DNA from: Gammaproteobacteria bacterium
Lineage (GTDB): Bacteria; Pseudomonadota; Gammaproteobacteria; Eutrophobiales; Eutrophobiaceae
Reading direction: 5' to 3'
Length of the DNA stretch: 64,000 nucleotides
NCBI GenBank assembly: GCA_012103475.1
Contig: WLWS01000001.1
Coordinates: 186,001-250,000 of the forward strand
The notes under the pieces are model-generated. The model saw only the letters and a program-made list of their open reading frames with translations, had not been told where the DNA came from and made no database searches. Of this stretch, positions 54,778 to 63,877 are shown piece by piece. Position numbers and translations under genes: made by a program. Each line of letters begins with the position of its first letter. The stretch's first letter is position 1.

Positions 54778-55551
54778 TCAGGATAGTTTCGGGTTAGTCA
54801 AAAATTCATCAAGTACATCTCGGGGTGGATGGAAAAAGTCTGAGGTCCGGCTGACTTCAAGACCGAACTTCTGTTTCATTTCGATCGCCATCTCACACAT
54901 TCTCAGACTGATTGGCAAACCATTTACTATCGGTGCATCACCTACGCGTTGATTTTCCATGCGCGAGAGCAAGAGCATTGGAATGCCACCTGCCGGGATC
55001 AACACATCAACACCGGCTTCCACTAATGGCAGTGCCTGCGCTTCAAATTGTCGTATCACCTCATTAAACCTTTCTTCATCATCAAATGCAGCAAGTATTT
55101 CGCCGGGGTTGAACTGCATCGCGTACACATCCTGTACCCGATCCTGTAAAGCGTACTTTTGAATTTGATGTTTATGAAAAGGAATAAAACGCGGATTCAT
55201 AGTGATGATCCCGATTCTCTGGCCATACTGACATGCATACAACATTGAGGCTTCACCGAGCGAAATTACCGGTATAGAGGCCGAAGCCCGGGCTTCGTAA
55301 AGACCTGAATCCTGAAAATGTCCTATTAAAAAGCCGTCGTAATTTTCATCAGACGCTTTTATGGCGTTGGCGATCGCCTCGCGGCCACAACGCCATTCAC
55401 TGATTGCATGTGCATAGGAATCAGGAGGAGTCACTTCCTTGAAAACTATTTCCGTTCCTTCACTCGCATTTGCATTAATAAATTTATCCAGCTCGCGTAA
55501 ATAGCTGGGTGCAGATTCCCTGTCGGCGAAACTCTGATACCAGATGCGCAT
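54778..55551 (-). CDS. Asp/Glu/hydantoin racemase-superfamily protein lacking both catalytic cysteines
   Basis: 257 residues. The fold signatures remain (YDGFLIGHFQDSGLYEAR and VEAGVDVLIPAGGIPM). However, the first catalytic Cys of hydantoin racemases (GCF-D-P) is replaced by His78 and the second (GC-G) by Ala187. Proton-shuttling racemisation or maleate-isomerase chemistry through Cys is therefore not possible. It may be a lyase, a decarboxylase of another type, or a binding protein. It lies 24 bases after the DJ-1/PfpI gene. Confidence 0.8.
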   Translation of the reverse strand: MRIWYQSFADRESAPSYLRELDKFINANASEGTEIVFKEVTPPDSYAHAISEWRCGREAIANAIKASDENYDGFLIGHFQDSGLYEARASASIPVISLGEASMLYACQYGQRIGIITMNPRFIPFHKHQIQKYALQDRVQDVYAMQFNPGEILAAFDDEERFNEVIRQFEAQALPLVEAGVDVLIPAGGIPMLLLSRMENQRVGDAPIVNGLPISLRMCEMAIEMKQKFGLEVSRTSDFFHPPRDVLDEFLTNPKLS

Positions 55552-55575
55552 AATTGATTTTAATCCCTGTAATGA

Positions 55576-56211
55576 TCAGGCCGATAGATGTGCGTACTTT
55601 TGCTGCAATGAGTCAATGATATGTTGTGGTGCCTTTGCCGGTGAACCCGAATCAAAAGGTGGTTGCGGATCGTACTCTATTATCAACTGAATCTCCTGAG
55701 CAATATCATCACCGTATTCTGCAGCGGCAAGCGTCAATGCCATATCGATTCCCGATGACACGCCGGCTGCAGTTATCACTTTGCCTTCACGTACCACTCT
55801 TTGTAAAGTTGGTGTTGCACCGAAGTCTTTTAAGGCCTCATGGAACATCCAGTGAGTTGTTGCGGTCAGACCATCTAGGACTCCTGCCGCACCTAGTATC
55901 AAGGCACCGGTACACACCGAGGTAGACCATCTTGATGTCTCATGGGCATTCTTCACCCAGGCCTGAATTTCCTTGTCCCCGGCAGCAGCTGATACATCAG
56001 GTCCACCAGGCATCAAAAAAATATCAGGCGATGGCATATCTGCGAGCGCTGTATCCGCGTGCAGCCCGGGCACACCGCTATGCGTGGTAATTACACCCGG
56101 CGTCTTCGCTACAAAATTTACTTTCGCATCTGGCATTGATGCCAGCACTTCGTAGGGACCAATTGCATCAAGTGCCGTCACGCCATCGTATAATAAGATT
56201 GCTATGTTCAT
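55576..56211 (-). CDS. DJ-1/PfpI-family protein, isonitrile hydratase-like
   Basis: 211 residues. The nucleophile Cys100 sits in the elbow STSVCTGALIL, as in cyclohexyl-isocyanide hydratase (Cys101). The N-terminal DGVTALDAIGPYEVL has the conserved acidic residue, and MPGGPDVSAA precedes it. The family includes isonitrile hydratases and glyoxalase-like enzymes. No signal peptide. The partner genes give no clear substrate. Confidence 0.87.
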   Translation of the reverse strand: MNIAILLYDGVTALDAIGPYEVLASMPDAKVNFVAKTPGVITTHSGVPGLHADTALADMPSPDIFLMPGGPDVSAAAGDKEIQAWVKNAHETSRWSTSVCTGALILGAAGVLDGLTATTHWMFHEALKDFGATPTLQRVVREGKVITAAGVSSGIDMALTLAAAEYGDDIAQEIQLIIEYDPQPPFDSGSPAKAPQHIIDSLQQKYAHLSA

Positions 56212-56404
56212 GTTGGATTATCCTTTCTTTAAAATAATTGTGCTAACAAAAATTCAAATTGAATCAAAATGATTGGCCACATTGTCCAGCGCCATACGAA
56301 TTTTTTGTATTAAAAATTCGATTTCATTATTTTCGATAATTAGCCGCGGTGTCATCATGATAATAACGTGTATAAAGCAATTATCGCGAAATATTTCTCC
56401 GAGT

Positions 56405-56761
56405 TTACAAAGACATTTCCAGAATACGTGCATATTCTTCACTGGGGTTTGCATTAGTTCCCCCTTCCGGATTGATACTGACATTTACTGAATCGAAATA
56501 ATCATACCAGCCAGACGCCTGAATATTTTTGTCCAGCTCATGAATCTGCTCGGCATTAGTCATCGCAAATATTCCAACATAACCTTCTGCTGGTGCTTTT
56601 GGTAGACTACGATCAATCTTACTCCAGCCCAGAGTCATGACCCCATGACGACGAGCTTCATTGACTGCTTCATCCAGAGAATGAAGATACTGTTTGCGCT
56701 CGTCTTCCGAAAGTGCAACCCACTTATCGCTCGGTTCCCACAAAATGATCAAAGTTTGCAT
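56405..56761 (-). CDS. Conserved hypothetical protein, YCII/DUF6616-like
   Basis: 118 residues. LIILWEPSDKWVALSEDERKQYL, in part, with GVMTLGWSKIDRSLPKAP and YVGIFAMTNAEQIHELDK suggests a small ferredoxin-like alpha/beta fold of the dimeric YCII kind. No catalytic residue can be named. It stands alone, with about 190 bases before the DJ-1 gene in which I see no gene. Confidence 0.6.
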   Translation of the reverse strand: MQTLIILWEPSDKWVALSEDERKQYLHSLDEAVNEARRHGVMTLGWSKIDRSLPKAPAEGYVGIFAMTNAEQIHELDKNIQASGWYDYFDSVNVSINPEGGTNANPSEEYARILEMSL

Positions 56762-56894
56762 TGTAACGCTCCTGATACGTGAATTCGGGTAATTCGTAAG
56801 TCAATGAATACTAATCGATTCCTGCCCTAATCGCCATTGCGTGGCCGACTCAGGCTCTTGATGTTATTATCTGGCAAAGACGCAAAGGAGTTGA

Positions 56895-57185
56895 ATGATG
56901 ACGATTAAAAAACTACTGGCGATTTACTTATGCGCGCTTGCTCTGGGAATGACAAGCAACATAAGCTACGCGGCAGCCAGCGACGGCGATTTGGGTGAAG
57001 CCGAGAATCAGTACAATAAAAACAAGTCCAACGACAAATATAAAGTAGTGTGCAGAAAAGAGGCGCCAATCGGCTCCAGAATCAAAAGAAAAGTCTGCCG
57101 GACAGTACAAATGTCGATTAATTCTCAAAGGCAAATCAAACAGACTATGAACAAGTTGAGAACCTCTGTGGGTAATCAACCCTGA
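56895..57185 (+). CDS. Small exported conserved protein
   Basis: 96 residues with a signal peptide ending ISYAAAS. The mature part has an invariant-looking KVVCRKEAPIGSRIKRKVCRT with two cysteines 17 residues apart, a motif I recall from short secreted proteins of gammaproteobacteria and sphingomonads without known function. A disulfide between the two is likely. A good AGGAG-like site (GGAG) precedes the ATG pair at 56895/56898. Confidence 0.7.
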   Translation: MMTIKKLLAIYLCALALGMTSNISYAAASDGDLGEAENQYNKNKSNDKYKVVCRKEAPIGSRIKRKVCRTVQMSINSQRQIKQTMNKLRTSVGNQP

Positions 57186-57246
57186 CAAAATTTATACGAA
57201 TACAGGCGTTTTGATATTACCTGAGTCAGAAATATGATTCTGAATA

Positions 57247-57867
57247 TTAGTATAATTTCCCGTAACAGTTAAAATATGTCCTCTGTAAAACAGGAGCGCG
57301 GCGACCGTCTGATGCCGCGAGTTTTTGCGAGCTATTCCCGATAGCGACGAAAGCAACCAGCTCCAGATCCTTTTCAAGCTGTAGTATTTCAGCGACCTGA
57401 GGAATACGAGCCAACCTTGCTATCCAGGTGCTGTCCAGTCCTGATGCTGTTGCTGCTAACAGCATGTTTTGAATCATGGCTCCCATGCTGAGTAAATACA
57501 ATTCATCCTGACTACGATCCGCGAGTTCTTTCGTATTGACATAACGTTCACGACTGGCTGGTCTACCACATACCGCTATCAATACTGGTTTTAAAAGTAG
57601 CGTCGCCTGTTGTTCGCTTACTTTACGATATCTTTGATCTTCATGTTCCCGGGCTTCATTCAGGAAAGCCTGTTGAATCCTGATTTTAATCTCTGGATCA
57701 GAGATGACAATAAACTCCCAGGGTTGAGTATTTGCCGCAGAGGGTGCCCAACGGGCGGCTTCCAGAATGCTGATAATAGCCTCCCTTGAAACAGGTTTAT
57801 CCAGATAGCCCCTGGAAGTCCTTCTTTCTTTAACCAGAGCAAGAAATTGTTCAATTCCGGAGTTCAT
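57247..57867 (-). CDS. Nitroreductase-family flavoprotein
   Basis: 206 residues. FMN-binding motifs ERRTSRGYLDKPVSRE (RRTSR) and AARWAPSAANTQPWEF fit the family, as does the MGAMIQNMLLAATASGLDSTW helix. NAD(P)H-dependent reduction of nitroaromatics, quinones or enones is the usual activity. It lies 14 bases upstream on the minus strand from the MFS gene's end, following that gene in the transcript. Confidence 0.9.
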   Translation of the reverse strand: MNSGIEQFLALVKERRTSRGYLDKPVSREAIISILEAARWAPSAANTQPWEFIVISDPEIKIRIQQAFLNEAREHEDQRYRKVSEQQATLLLKPVLIAVCGRPASRERYVNTKELADRSQDELYLLSMGAMIQNMLLAATASGLDSTWIARLARIPQVAEILQLEKDLELVAFVAIGNSSQKLAASDGRRAPVLQRTYFNCYGKLY

Positions 57868-57881
57868 TTAGCCTCACATGT

Positions 57882-59171
57882 TTAGCCGGGAAACAGGCTG
57901 GATTGACGACCATTCGAAATATCTTCTGCTAATCTTCTATCAAACAGAAAATAAAGCACCAGTACAGCCAGTATCGGAATGATACCGGCTGCCATTAATA
58001 CCGGACTATAGCCGAAGTTGTCCAGAGTCCAGCCGGTAAGCAGTGTAAACGCCATTCCACCAAAGCCGGCCCCCATGCCGCTAAGGCCTGTCACCGAACC
58101 AACAACATGACGCGGAAAGGCTTCTCCACAAAGAGTCATCATGTTCGGTGCCCACAAGCCAAATCCGAATGTCGCCGTGCTGATAGCGAAAAACACAATG
58201 ACTATATTGAATTCAAATGCCGCCAGTAACCCGCAACACATACACAACATACCAACAAACATAACGGTAAAGCGCGCAGAGATAATTTTCATTCCTCGAC
58301 GATAGAGCCAGTCTGACAGTAAACCGCCAAGAAGGATCCCGATTCCCTGAGTCAGGAAAGGTATCCAGGCATATTTACCGATATCTGCGACGCTAAAGCC
58401 AGCCGTAGTTTTTAAGAATTCAGGAATCCAGAAATGATAAAACCATGAACACGGATCGGCCAGCACTCTTGCCAGAATGACCGCCCATACATTGCGGGAT
58501 TTCAACAAGCTGAAAAAAGGAATTTTTAGCTGCTTATTTTCCGGGTCAAGGCCCTGTCCGTCTTGTATATGTTTTAGCTCCCTGGCACTGATAGCAAGGT
58601 GTTCTTCAGGCAATCGATAAAATCTCATCCATATGAATAGCCAGACAAAACCAGATAAACCTGTTGCAACGAAGGAGTACTGCCAACCCAACACCAGAGC
58701 AAGCCAGGCGACAATCGGTACCGATATAACAAGACCCGCACTGGTGCCCACGCCCCATAATGCGTTGGCTATTCCGCGCTCCTTTTTGGGAAACCATTCA
58801 GACACTGCTTTTACACAGGCGGCCCAGCTTCCGGCTTCACCGGCACCAAGTAAAAAACGATATATTGAAAAGGAGACAACACTATCACCAAAGGCATGCA
58901 ACATAGCGGCGACTGACCACCAGAGCATGATAAGAGCGAAGCCATTACGTGTGCCGAGTTTATCAATTAACCAGCCGGTAAAGGCCTGCATCACTGTATA
59001 GGCCAGCAGAAAGGACGTTAGAATCTGTGCATAACCACTATTTGATATGCCCAGTTCATCGCGAAGCATAGGCGCGATTACTGCCAGGTTCTGCCTGTCA
59101 ATATAACTAATCGCGGTCGCGGTAAATAACAGGGCAACTACATACCAACGGCAATTTGCGATTGTCTTCAT
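57882..59171 (-). CDS. MFS transporter, anion:cation symporter-like
   Basis: 429 residues with 12 predicted helices. The loop-2 signature WLIDKLGTRNGF and the early SYIDRQNLAVIAPMLRDELG are typical of the ACS family (glucarate, phthalate and hydroxyphenylacetate permeases). Probably imports an organic acid. It lies 31 bases after the broken hydrolase gene, within a same-strand set also holding isochorismatase and amidohydrolase genes. Confidence 0.9.
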   Translation of the reverse strand: MKTIANCRWYVVALLFTATAISYIDRQNLAVIAPMLRDELGISNSGYAQILTSFLLAYTVMQAFTGWLIDKLGTRNGFALIMLWWSVAAMLHAFGDSVVSFSIYRFLLGAGEAGSWAACVKAVSEWFPKKERGIANALWGVGTSAGLVISVPIVAWLALVLGWQYSFVATGLSGFVWLFIWMRFYRLPEEHLAISARELKHIQDGQGLDPENKQLKIPFFSLLKSRNVWAVILARVLADPCSWFYHFWIPEFLKTTAGFSVADIGKYAWIPFLTQGIGILLGGLLSDWLYRRGMKIISARFTVMFVGMLCMCCGLLAAFEFNIVIVFFAISTATFGFGLWAPNMMTLCGEAFPRHVVGSVTGLSGMGAGFGGMAFTLLTGWTLDNFGYSPVLMAAGIIPILAVLVLYFLFDRRLAEDISNGRQSSLFPG

Positions 59172-59202
59172 ACTGGCTTAAATATGAAATCGCAAGGGTT
59201 TA

Positions 59203-60125
59203 CTAAAAAGAGCCTTCGATCATTTTAATTGCACGTTTGAATAGTGCACTATCTTCATTTGCCAGAGAGAAGGCCGTATCATCGTGATCTTCACCCTCCA
59301 TTAATAAATAAGACGCGTCTACACCCGCTGCTTTTAGTCCTTCTGTAAAAGCAATGGATGATTCCTGATATTTTTCTACAGAGCCCACCACCACCAAAGC
59401 AGTTGGGACCGGATCTTTTATATGCAATATCGGACTGGCTTGAGCTTGTAGTTCCGCTGTCGGCGCGTAAGCAGACTGCTCTCCGGGCCGGCCCTTTTTA
59501 CGCATATCGTAAGGACCACTAATCGGTATAATTCCCTTCAATGCCTGTTTCGGAATATTCATCTCAGTCATCCATGCGCGATCAACACCCACATCAGCGG
59601 ATAAAATTGCTCCAGCTGAATGACCACCGACATAAATGGCGTCCGTCTTGCCTCCGTAAGAGGCTATATTCTTGTGTATCCAGTTGATGGCACTTTTCAC
59701 ATCATCCGATTGCGCGGGATAATGAAATCCGTCTGTGGTCAGACGATAGCTGGCAACAGCAGTAATGATCCCTTTTTTAAGAAAAGGCTCAGCAATAGAA
59801 CCATAATGTGTTCTGTCACCTTCGCGAAATCCACCACCGTGTAAAAACAAAAAAACGGGGCATTAGATACCTCTCCCAGAGGCAGATAAAGATCAAGGGC
59901 CTGCTTGGGATCGGAGCCGAATGCGAGATCAAGATGATGCGGATAGCTATTCCGTACCCTGAGTGTCGCTTTGCTATTAGCCTTGTAAAACCCGGTCCAG
60001 TCAATAGTAAATTCCTCAGGGTGCATTACGGTATAGTACTTTGACATGTCCTGCGCACTAACAGGAGCACTCAATAACGCAATTGCAAAGAGTAATAGCA
60101 AAGATCGTAGTTGAAGCTGAAGCAT
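59203..60125 (-). pseudogene. Exported alpha/beta hydrolase (carboxylesterase-like) with frameshift
   Basis: The 5' part (60125 to about 59860) encodes a signal peptide (ending VSAQ) and the chain up to LDLYLPLGEVSNAPFF. The 3' part continues as FLFLHGGGF in the -1 frame, with the oxyanion HGGG, nucleophile GHSAGA and final EDHDDTAF. The switch lies at a minus-strand run of four C, one G and seven T (59849-59860). One extra T or C would restore a single protein of about 305 residues. The cause may be a true mutation, an assembly error or slippage on the T run. An AGAGGAA site supports the start. Confidence 0.82.
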
Positions 60126-60162
60126 AATTTAGTTCCTCTTCGTAGTGTTGATCAAAAAGCCG

Positions 60163-60801
60163 CTAATCAGATTCCAGATACTGCAATGCTTCCTGCATAG
60201 AAATCACATCACCATAACGTTGTTCAATATCTATCAGGTTGGCTTCATGGGCCAGTACGGAGCGATCACCAACAGTCTCCCTCACTATGATTGGGCGAAA
60301 ACCGTTCTGAACAGCATCAACAGCAGAGGCTCTAACGCAGGCACTGGTTACACAACCTGAGATTAACAGGGTATCAATTTTCAAGACCTGCAACTGTGCG
60401 GCGAGACTTGTGCCAAAAAAAGCTGAGCCGTATTTCTTACTGATAATGATGTTCCGCTCAAGCCTGGGTAATCGATGGTCGGCTTCTGTCCAGCTGGAGC
60501 CCTGCAGCAAGGTTTCGATTCTGGGTGTTTTTAAATACAGCAGGTTTGATTTTAAATCGCTGCTACTAAACTCAACTGTTGTGAATATTACCGGCAAATT
60601 CTTATATCGGGCTGCCTCTAATAAATTTGCCGTATTATTAACTTCGTCATCCCAACTGCCTGCTAGTGGAGACGAGCTGTTTGTAAATCCCTCAACGAAA
60701 TCCACGACCAATAAGGCAGGACTCTTACCTGCTCCCATCCGTGGTGCCTTGATTGAGGCGTAATTCTGTTTTAATTCAGTGACAAGTTTTTCCAGGTCCA
60801 T
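60163..60801 (-). CDS. Isochorismatase-family cysteine hydrolase
   Basis: 212 residues. The catalytic triad is visible as Asp34 (LLVVDF), Lys123 (KKYGSAFFGT) and Cys155 in SGCVTSACVRAS. The sequence is close to N-carbamoylsarcosine amidase-like hydrolases, which cleave amide or carbamoyl bonds. The start has GAGGTGA eight bases upstream. It lies between the broken esterase and the amidohydrolase, so the set may break down an amide- or ester-containing compound. Confidence 0.9.
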   Translation of the reverse strand: MDLEKLVTELKQNYASIKAPRMGAGKSPALLVVDFVEGFTNSSSPLAGSWDDEVNNTANLLEAARYKNLPVIFTTVEFSSSDLKSNLLYLKTPRIETLLQGSSWTEADHRLPRLERNIIISKKYGSAFFGTSLAAQLQVLKIDTLLISGCVTSACVRASAVDAVQNGFRPIIVRETVGDRSVLAHEANLIDIEQRYGDVISMQEALQYLESD

Positions 60802-60839
60802 ACTACTATCACCTCAATAATCTAAAGACAGAATAATGC

Positions 60840-62234
60840 TCAGAATCTAACACTGTTATCAGGCGTATAAATTTCTCCATTTTTTATAACCAGTACGACT
60901 TTGTGTTGCAGTAAGCTAATGTCCTGTAATGGGTCACCGTCTACTATAATAATATCAGCGTATTTGCCAGTACTGACGGTACCAAGATCCTGTTCGACAC
61001 CCTGCATCTGTGCAGGTCGAAGAGTCGCACTTTGGATAGCCTCCATCGGAGACAATCCTGCTTCCAGCAAATTAGCCACTTCCTTCGTTAACGGACTGTG
61101 CAGGTTAAACGGCGCACCGGCATCTGTGCCCGCCACAAGTTGTTCCCGACCACCTGCCTGAATAAAGTGTTTTAATTTTCGCTTGGCCACCTTTATACGT
61201 TCCGGCGCACCCAGACCCCAGGGAACTGATTCCGGATAAGTCCAGTGTTCGCGCAGACTTTCATAGACTTCTTTCGGATATTGCTGCTTGATTCTCGGGT
61301 GATCGAGGATTTCTCGAAACTTAAATGCACGTACATAGGCGTTGCGCATTTCGATAGTGGGTAAGATGTACGGACCTCGTAGAATATTGGCCATAGGTCC
61401 ACTTGCGCCCGGCTTTAGGCCACGCACCAGTAGACGAATATCATCATCGCTGTAATCAGACAGGGCATCTGCTGTAAAAACATGGTGCAGACGATCCACT
61501 CCAGCTTCAATTGCAGTTCGGAATGCCGTGATATGTCGAACATCAGCATCAACACCTATTCCGGCTTCATGGGCCGTATCAGTTATCGCTTGCAGGATCT
61601 CAAGATCCCAGAACCCATAGACCTTGATTTGATCAACGCCCATCGCCAGTACTTTTTCTGTCAGGCGTTTCGCTTCTTTTGGCGAAGCGGCGGTATATTT
61701 ACTTTTCCTGACGGCTGCTTCCGGGCTTCGTTGTCTGAGAATCGGGCCGGCAAGAAACAATCTTGGACCGGAACGCTCGCCAGCTTCTATCTCAGCCTTT
61801 AGTACGAGTTGCTTTTCAATAGGCCCGCCTGTGTCACGAAAAGAAGTGATACCTGAGAAAAGTGAAATCTTTGCCACCGACGCCATAATTGAATCTGCCT
61901 GCTCGGCAAATCTCCTGGGGAAATCTGCTGGATCGCCTTCACCGGCATGGAACAGGTGGCCATGAGATTCCCACAGGCCGGGCATGATGGTCATGCCATT
62001 TACATCGAGCGTTTTTATTCCTGGCGGGATACTGAGTTCACTAAGCCGGCCAACTTTAATAATACGATCACCAGCAACCAGGACGGCGGCATTTCGCATG
62101 GGTCGTCCACCATAACCATCGATTAGCTGCCCGCCAATAATCGCCAGGTTCGGCGTAGCTGGAGATCCTGTCTGTTCGGCTCTGGAGAAAAAACTGAGGC
62201 TAAGCAAGAATATTACCAATAAGCATTGTTTCAT
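60840..62234 (-). CDS. Exported amidohydrolase
   Basis: 464 residues from the ATG at 62234 (or 62237), chosen because GGGGAG lies immediately upstream and the protein then opens with a signal peptide ending FSRAEQ. Metal-binding ESHGHLFH and AGTDAGAPFNLH, and the closing DLGTVSTGKYADIIIVDGDPL-type beta sandwich (in part), place it with imidazolonepropionase/prolidase-like amidohydrolases. A longer frame from 62309 is rejected. Substrate unknown. Confidence 0.88.
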   Translation of the reverse strand: MKQCLLVIFLLSLSFFSRAEQTGSPATPNLAIIGGQLIDGYGGRPMRNAAVLVAGDRIIKVGRLSELSIPPGIKTLDVNGMTIMPGLWESHGHLFHAGEGDPADFPRRFAEQADSIMASVAKISLFSGITSFRDTGGPIEKQLVLKAEIEAGERSGPRLFLAGPILRQRSPEAAVRKSKYTAASPKEAKRLTEKVLAMGVDQIKVYGFWDLEILQAITDTAHEAGIGVDADVRHITAFRTAIEAGVDRLHHVFTADALSDYSDDDIRLLVRGLKPGASGPMANILRGPYILPTIEMRNAYVRAFKFREILDHPRIKQQYPKEVYESLREHWTYPESVPWGLGAPERIKVAKRKLKHFIQAGGREQLVAGTDAGAPFNLHSPLTKEVANLLEAGLSPMEAIQSATLRPAQMQGVEQDLGTVSTGKYADIIIVDGDPLQDISLLQHKVVLVIKNGEIYTPDNSVRF

Positions 62235-62617
62235 CATCGCTCCCCTAGAGTTGATACTGTGTCGATAAAAATCAGTCATCTGCTCCAACCTTAAAAGATG
62301 TGTGGTCACAGCTTGTTAATATAAGGCTTTCCAGCTAAGGATACCTGTGAACTACAGAGGTTCAACAGCAATTAAAACAGATTTCGTTGTCTTTTACGCA
62401 ATTAACTAGGCACTGCATCGCATGTAAGTGTTATGGGTAATTATGTAATATGTGGTATCAACTGGTGCAAAAAATATTTAGCATAAATTTTACACGCTGT
62501 TAGTAAAGTAAAATCATCAGGTTGACACAATTTACAAAGTTTCGTCGTATCGAGAAAATAGTAAAGATGCTCACTACTCCAGACAGTAAAAATTTTTTAA
62601 ATGATTAGGTGAAGGAT
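62235..62617. other. Intergenic region of about 380 bases, no gene seen
   Basis: AT-rich gap between the amidohydrolase (minus) and DinB (plus) genes. TTGACA at 62522-62527 is a good -35 box, but the matching -10 at the right distance is poor. No long palindrome or coding frame is convincing. Confidence 0.5.
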
Positions 62618-63118
62618 ATGCAATTATACGATTTATACCCATACTGGAAACGCGAGCGCGACATGCTGTTTGACGGTCTTGAAAAAATAGTTGGGGAATT
62701 AAGACAAAAACGAAGTCCGGAACAGGTCGAACATGTTTTTAAATGGATTCCTGGCGGCGGAGTCCGGAGTATAAGCGACACCTTGCGGCATATGGCGTAT
62801 GTGGAATACTACATTATTGAAAAAGTAATTCTTGATGGAACACCCAAGGATTACTTGCCTGGCACACTCTTCCCTGAAAAAGATTATCCGACTCACGACG
62901 ATGTTATAAAATTGATGCATGAAGTGCACGAGGGAACAAAAGCTGCATATGAAACATTAACGATCGAAGATTTAAAAAAGGAAATACCCGCCTTCCGTAA
63001 AATGATGACAATAGAAAGGTTGCTCTGGAGTATCATACAGGAAGAGGCTCATCACCGTGGTCAGATTTATATGATGCTACGCATGCAGGGAATCGCACCG
63101 CCTGAACGCAAAGACTGA
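62618..63118 (+). CDS. DinB-family protein
   Basis: 166 residues from the ATG at 62618, with AGGTG six bases before; a GTG at 62609 is a less likely start. The four-helix DinB/YfiT fold is suggested by SISDTLRHMAYVEYYIIE (first metal histidine) and the pair in IIQEEAHHRGQIYMMLR. Members bind metal and often act as thiol-dependent transferases with bacillithiol or mycothiol. This is notable because a BshB1-like gene lies 49 bases away, convergent. Confidence 0.87.
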   Translation: MQLYDLYPYWKRERDMLFDGLEKIVGELRQKRSPEQVEHVFKWIPGGGVRSISDTLRHMAYVEYYIIEKVILDGTPKDYLPGTLFPEKDYPTHDDVIKLMHEVHEGTKAAYETLTIEDLKKEIPAFRKMMTIERLLWSIIQEEAHHRGQIYMMLRMQGIAPPERKD

Positions 63119-63166
63119 CGCTCAGACATATATCATTATCCAGTACTCTCTATTTATTGTTTGAGC

Positions 63167-63877
63167 TCAGATTGAATTAAGTCGCAGTTCTTTGATTGGA
63201 TCATCAATTCTCTGGGCTTCCTTTATCCAGTAGGGTTCAGCATATTCGACTCCACACTGTAGTCCGTAACTACGAGCCCCGTTCAAAATGTAGGACTCCA
63301 TATCTTGTTTCGTGACCGGGTTTGTCGATCCAGCTTCGCCGAATTGCGATCGGTATGCAGCTACGGCTTCCAGTTTGCGATCGATCTGCGCAGTGATATC
63401 AACATAAAAAGATGGGGTCTGTTGTTGGAACGATGTGGAATAAAGTATTCTGTCCGGTCGGTGTATATCTCCGGGCACAGGAAATTTTTTTAATCCCGCT
63501 GCGAAGATTCCTGCGTAAGCAATTTCGGCAGTAGCATTGTGATCCGGGTGTCGCTGTCCACCCGTTGGCAGTATCACAAGTGCTGGCCGCAGCTTGCGTA
63601 TGTATGAAGCAATTACCTCACGGCTGTTCTCAGTAAGAGTGAGTCGGGCATCCGGAAGCTCTGCGTTTTCCCGTGCTGAAAGACCCATTATCTTACTTGC
63701 GAGTAATGCTTCTTCAGTTCGGAGCTCCGCCGTACCCCGGCTACCCATTTCTCCCCGGGTTAGATCGAGAATACCGATTTTGTATCCTTGATCAGCCATG
63801 CGCATCAATAAACCACTACAGCTGACTTCAACATCATCAGGGTGCGCGGCTATCGCCAGCACATCAACAGTATTCAT
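63167..63877 (-). CDS. PIG-L deacetylase, BshB1-like
   Basis: 236 residues from the ATG at 63877, supported by GGAGG eight bases upstream. The zinc-site motif AAHPDDVE is followed by DLTRGEMGSRGTAELRTEEA, in part, and the RHPDHNATAEI histidine motif. The C-terminal AYRSQFGEA and the YG-GVEYAEPY stretch are distinctive for BshB1, which removes acetyl from GlcNAc-malate in bacillithiol synthesis. It overlaps the upstream glycosyltransferase stop by four bases. Confidence 0.85.
   Translation of the reverse strand: MNTVDVLAIAAHPDDVEVSCSGLLMRMADQGYKIGILDLTRGEMGSRGTAELRTEEALLASKIMGLSARENAELPDARLTLTENSREVIASYIRKLRPALVILPTGGQRHPDHNATAEIAYAGIFAAGLKKFPVPGDIHRPDRILYSTSFQQQTPSFYVDITAQIDRKLEAVAAYRSQFGEAGSTNPVTKQDMESYILNGARSYGLQCGVEYAEPYWIKEAQRIDDPIKELRLNSI

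Noticed and set aside
56254-56484. A 76-codon minus-strand frame between the DJ-1 and hypothetical genes
   Set aside because: It overlaps the start of the downstream end of the 56405-56761 gene, has no recognisable domain and no good ribosome binding site.
59849-59860. Programmed -1 frameshifting in the esterase
   Set aside because: The T run allows slippage, but no conserved stimulatory structure or known family precedent is visible, so I report it as a frameshift of unknown cause.
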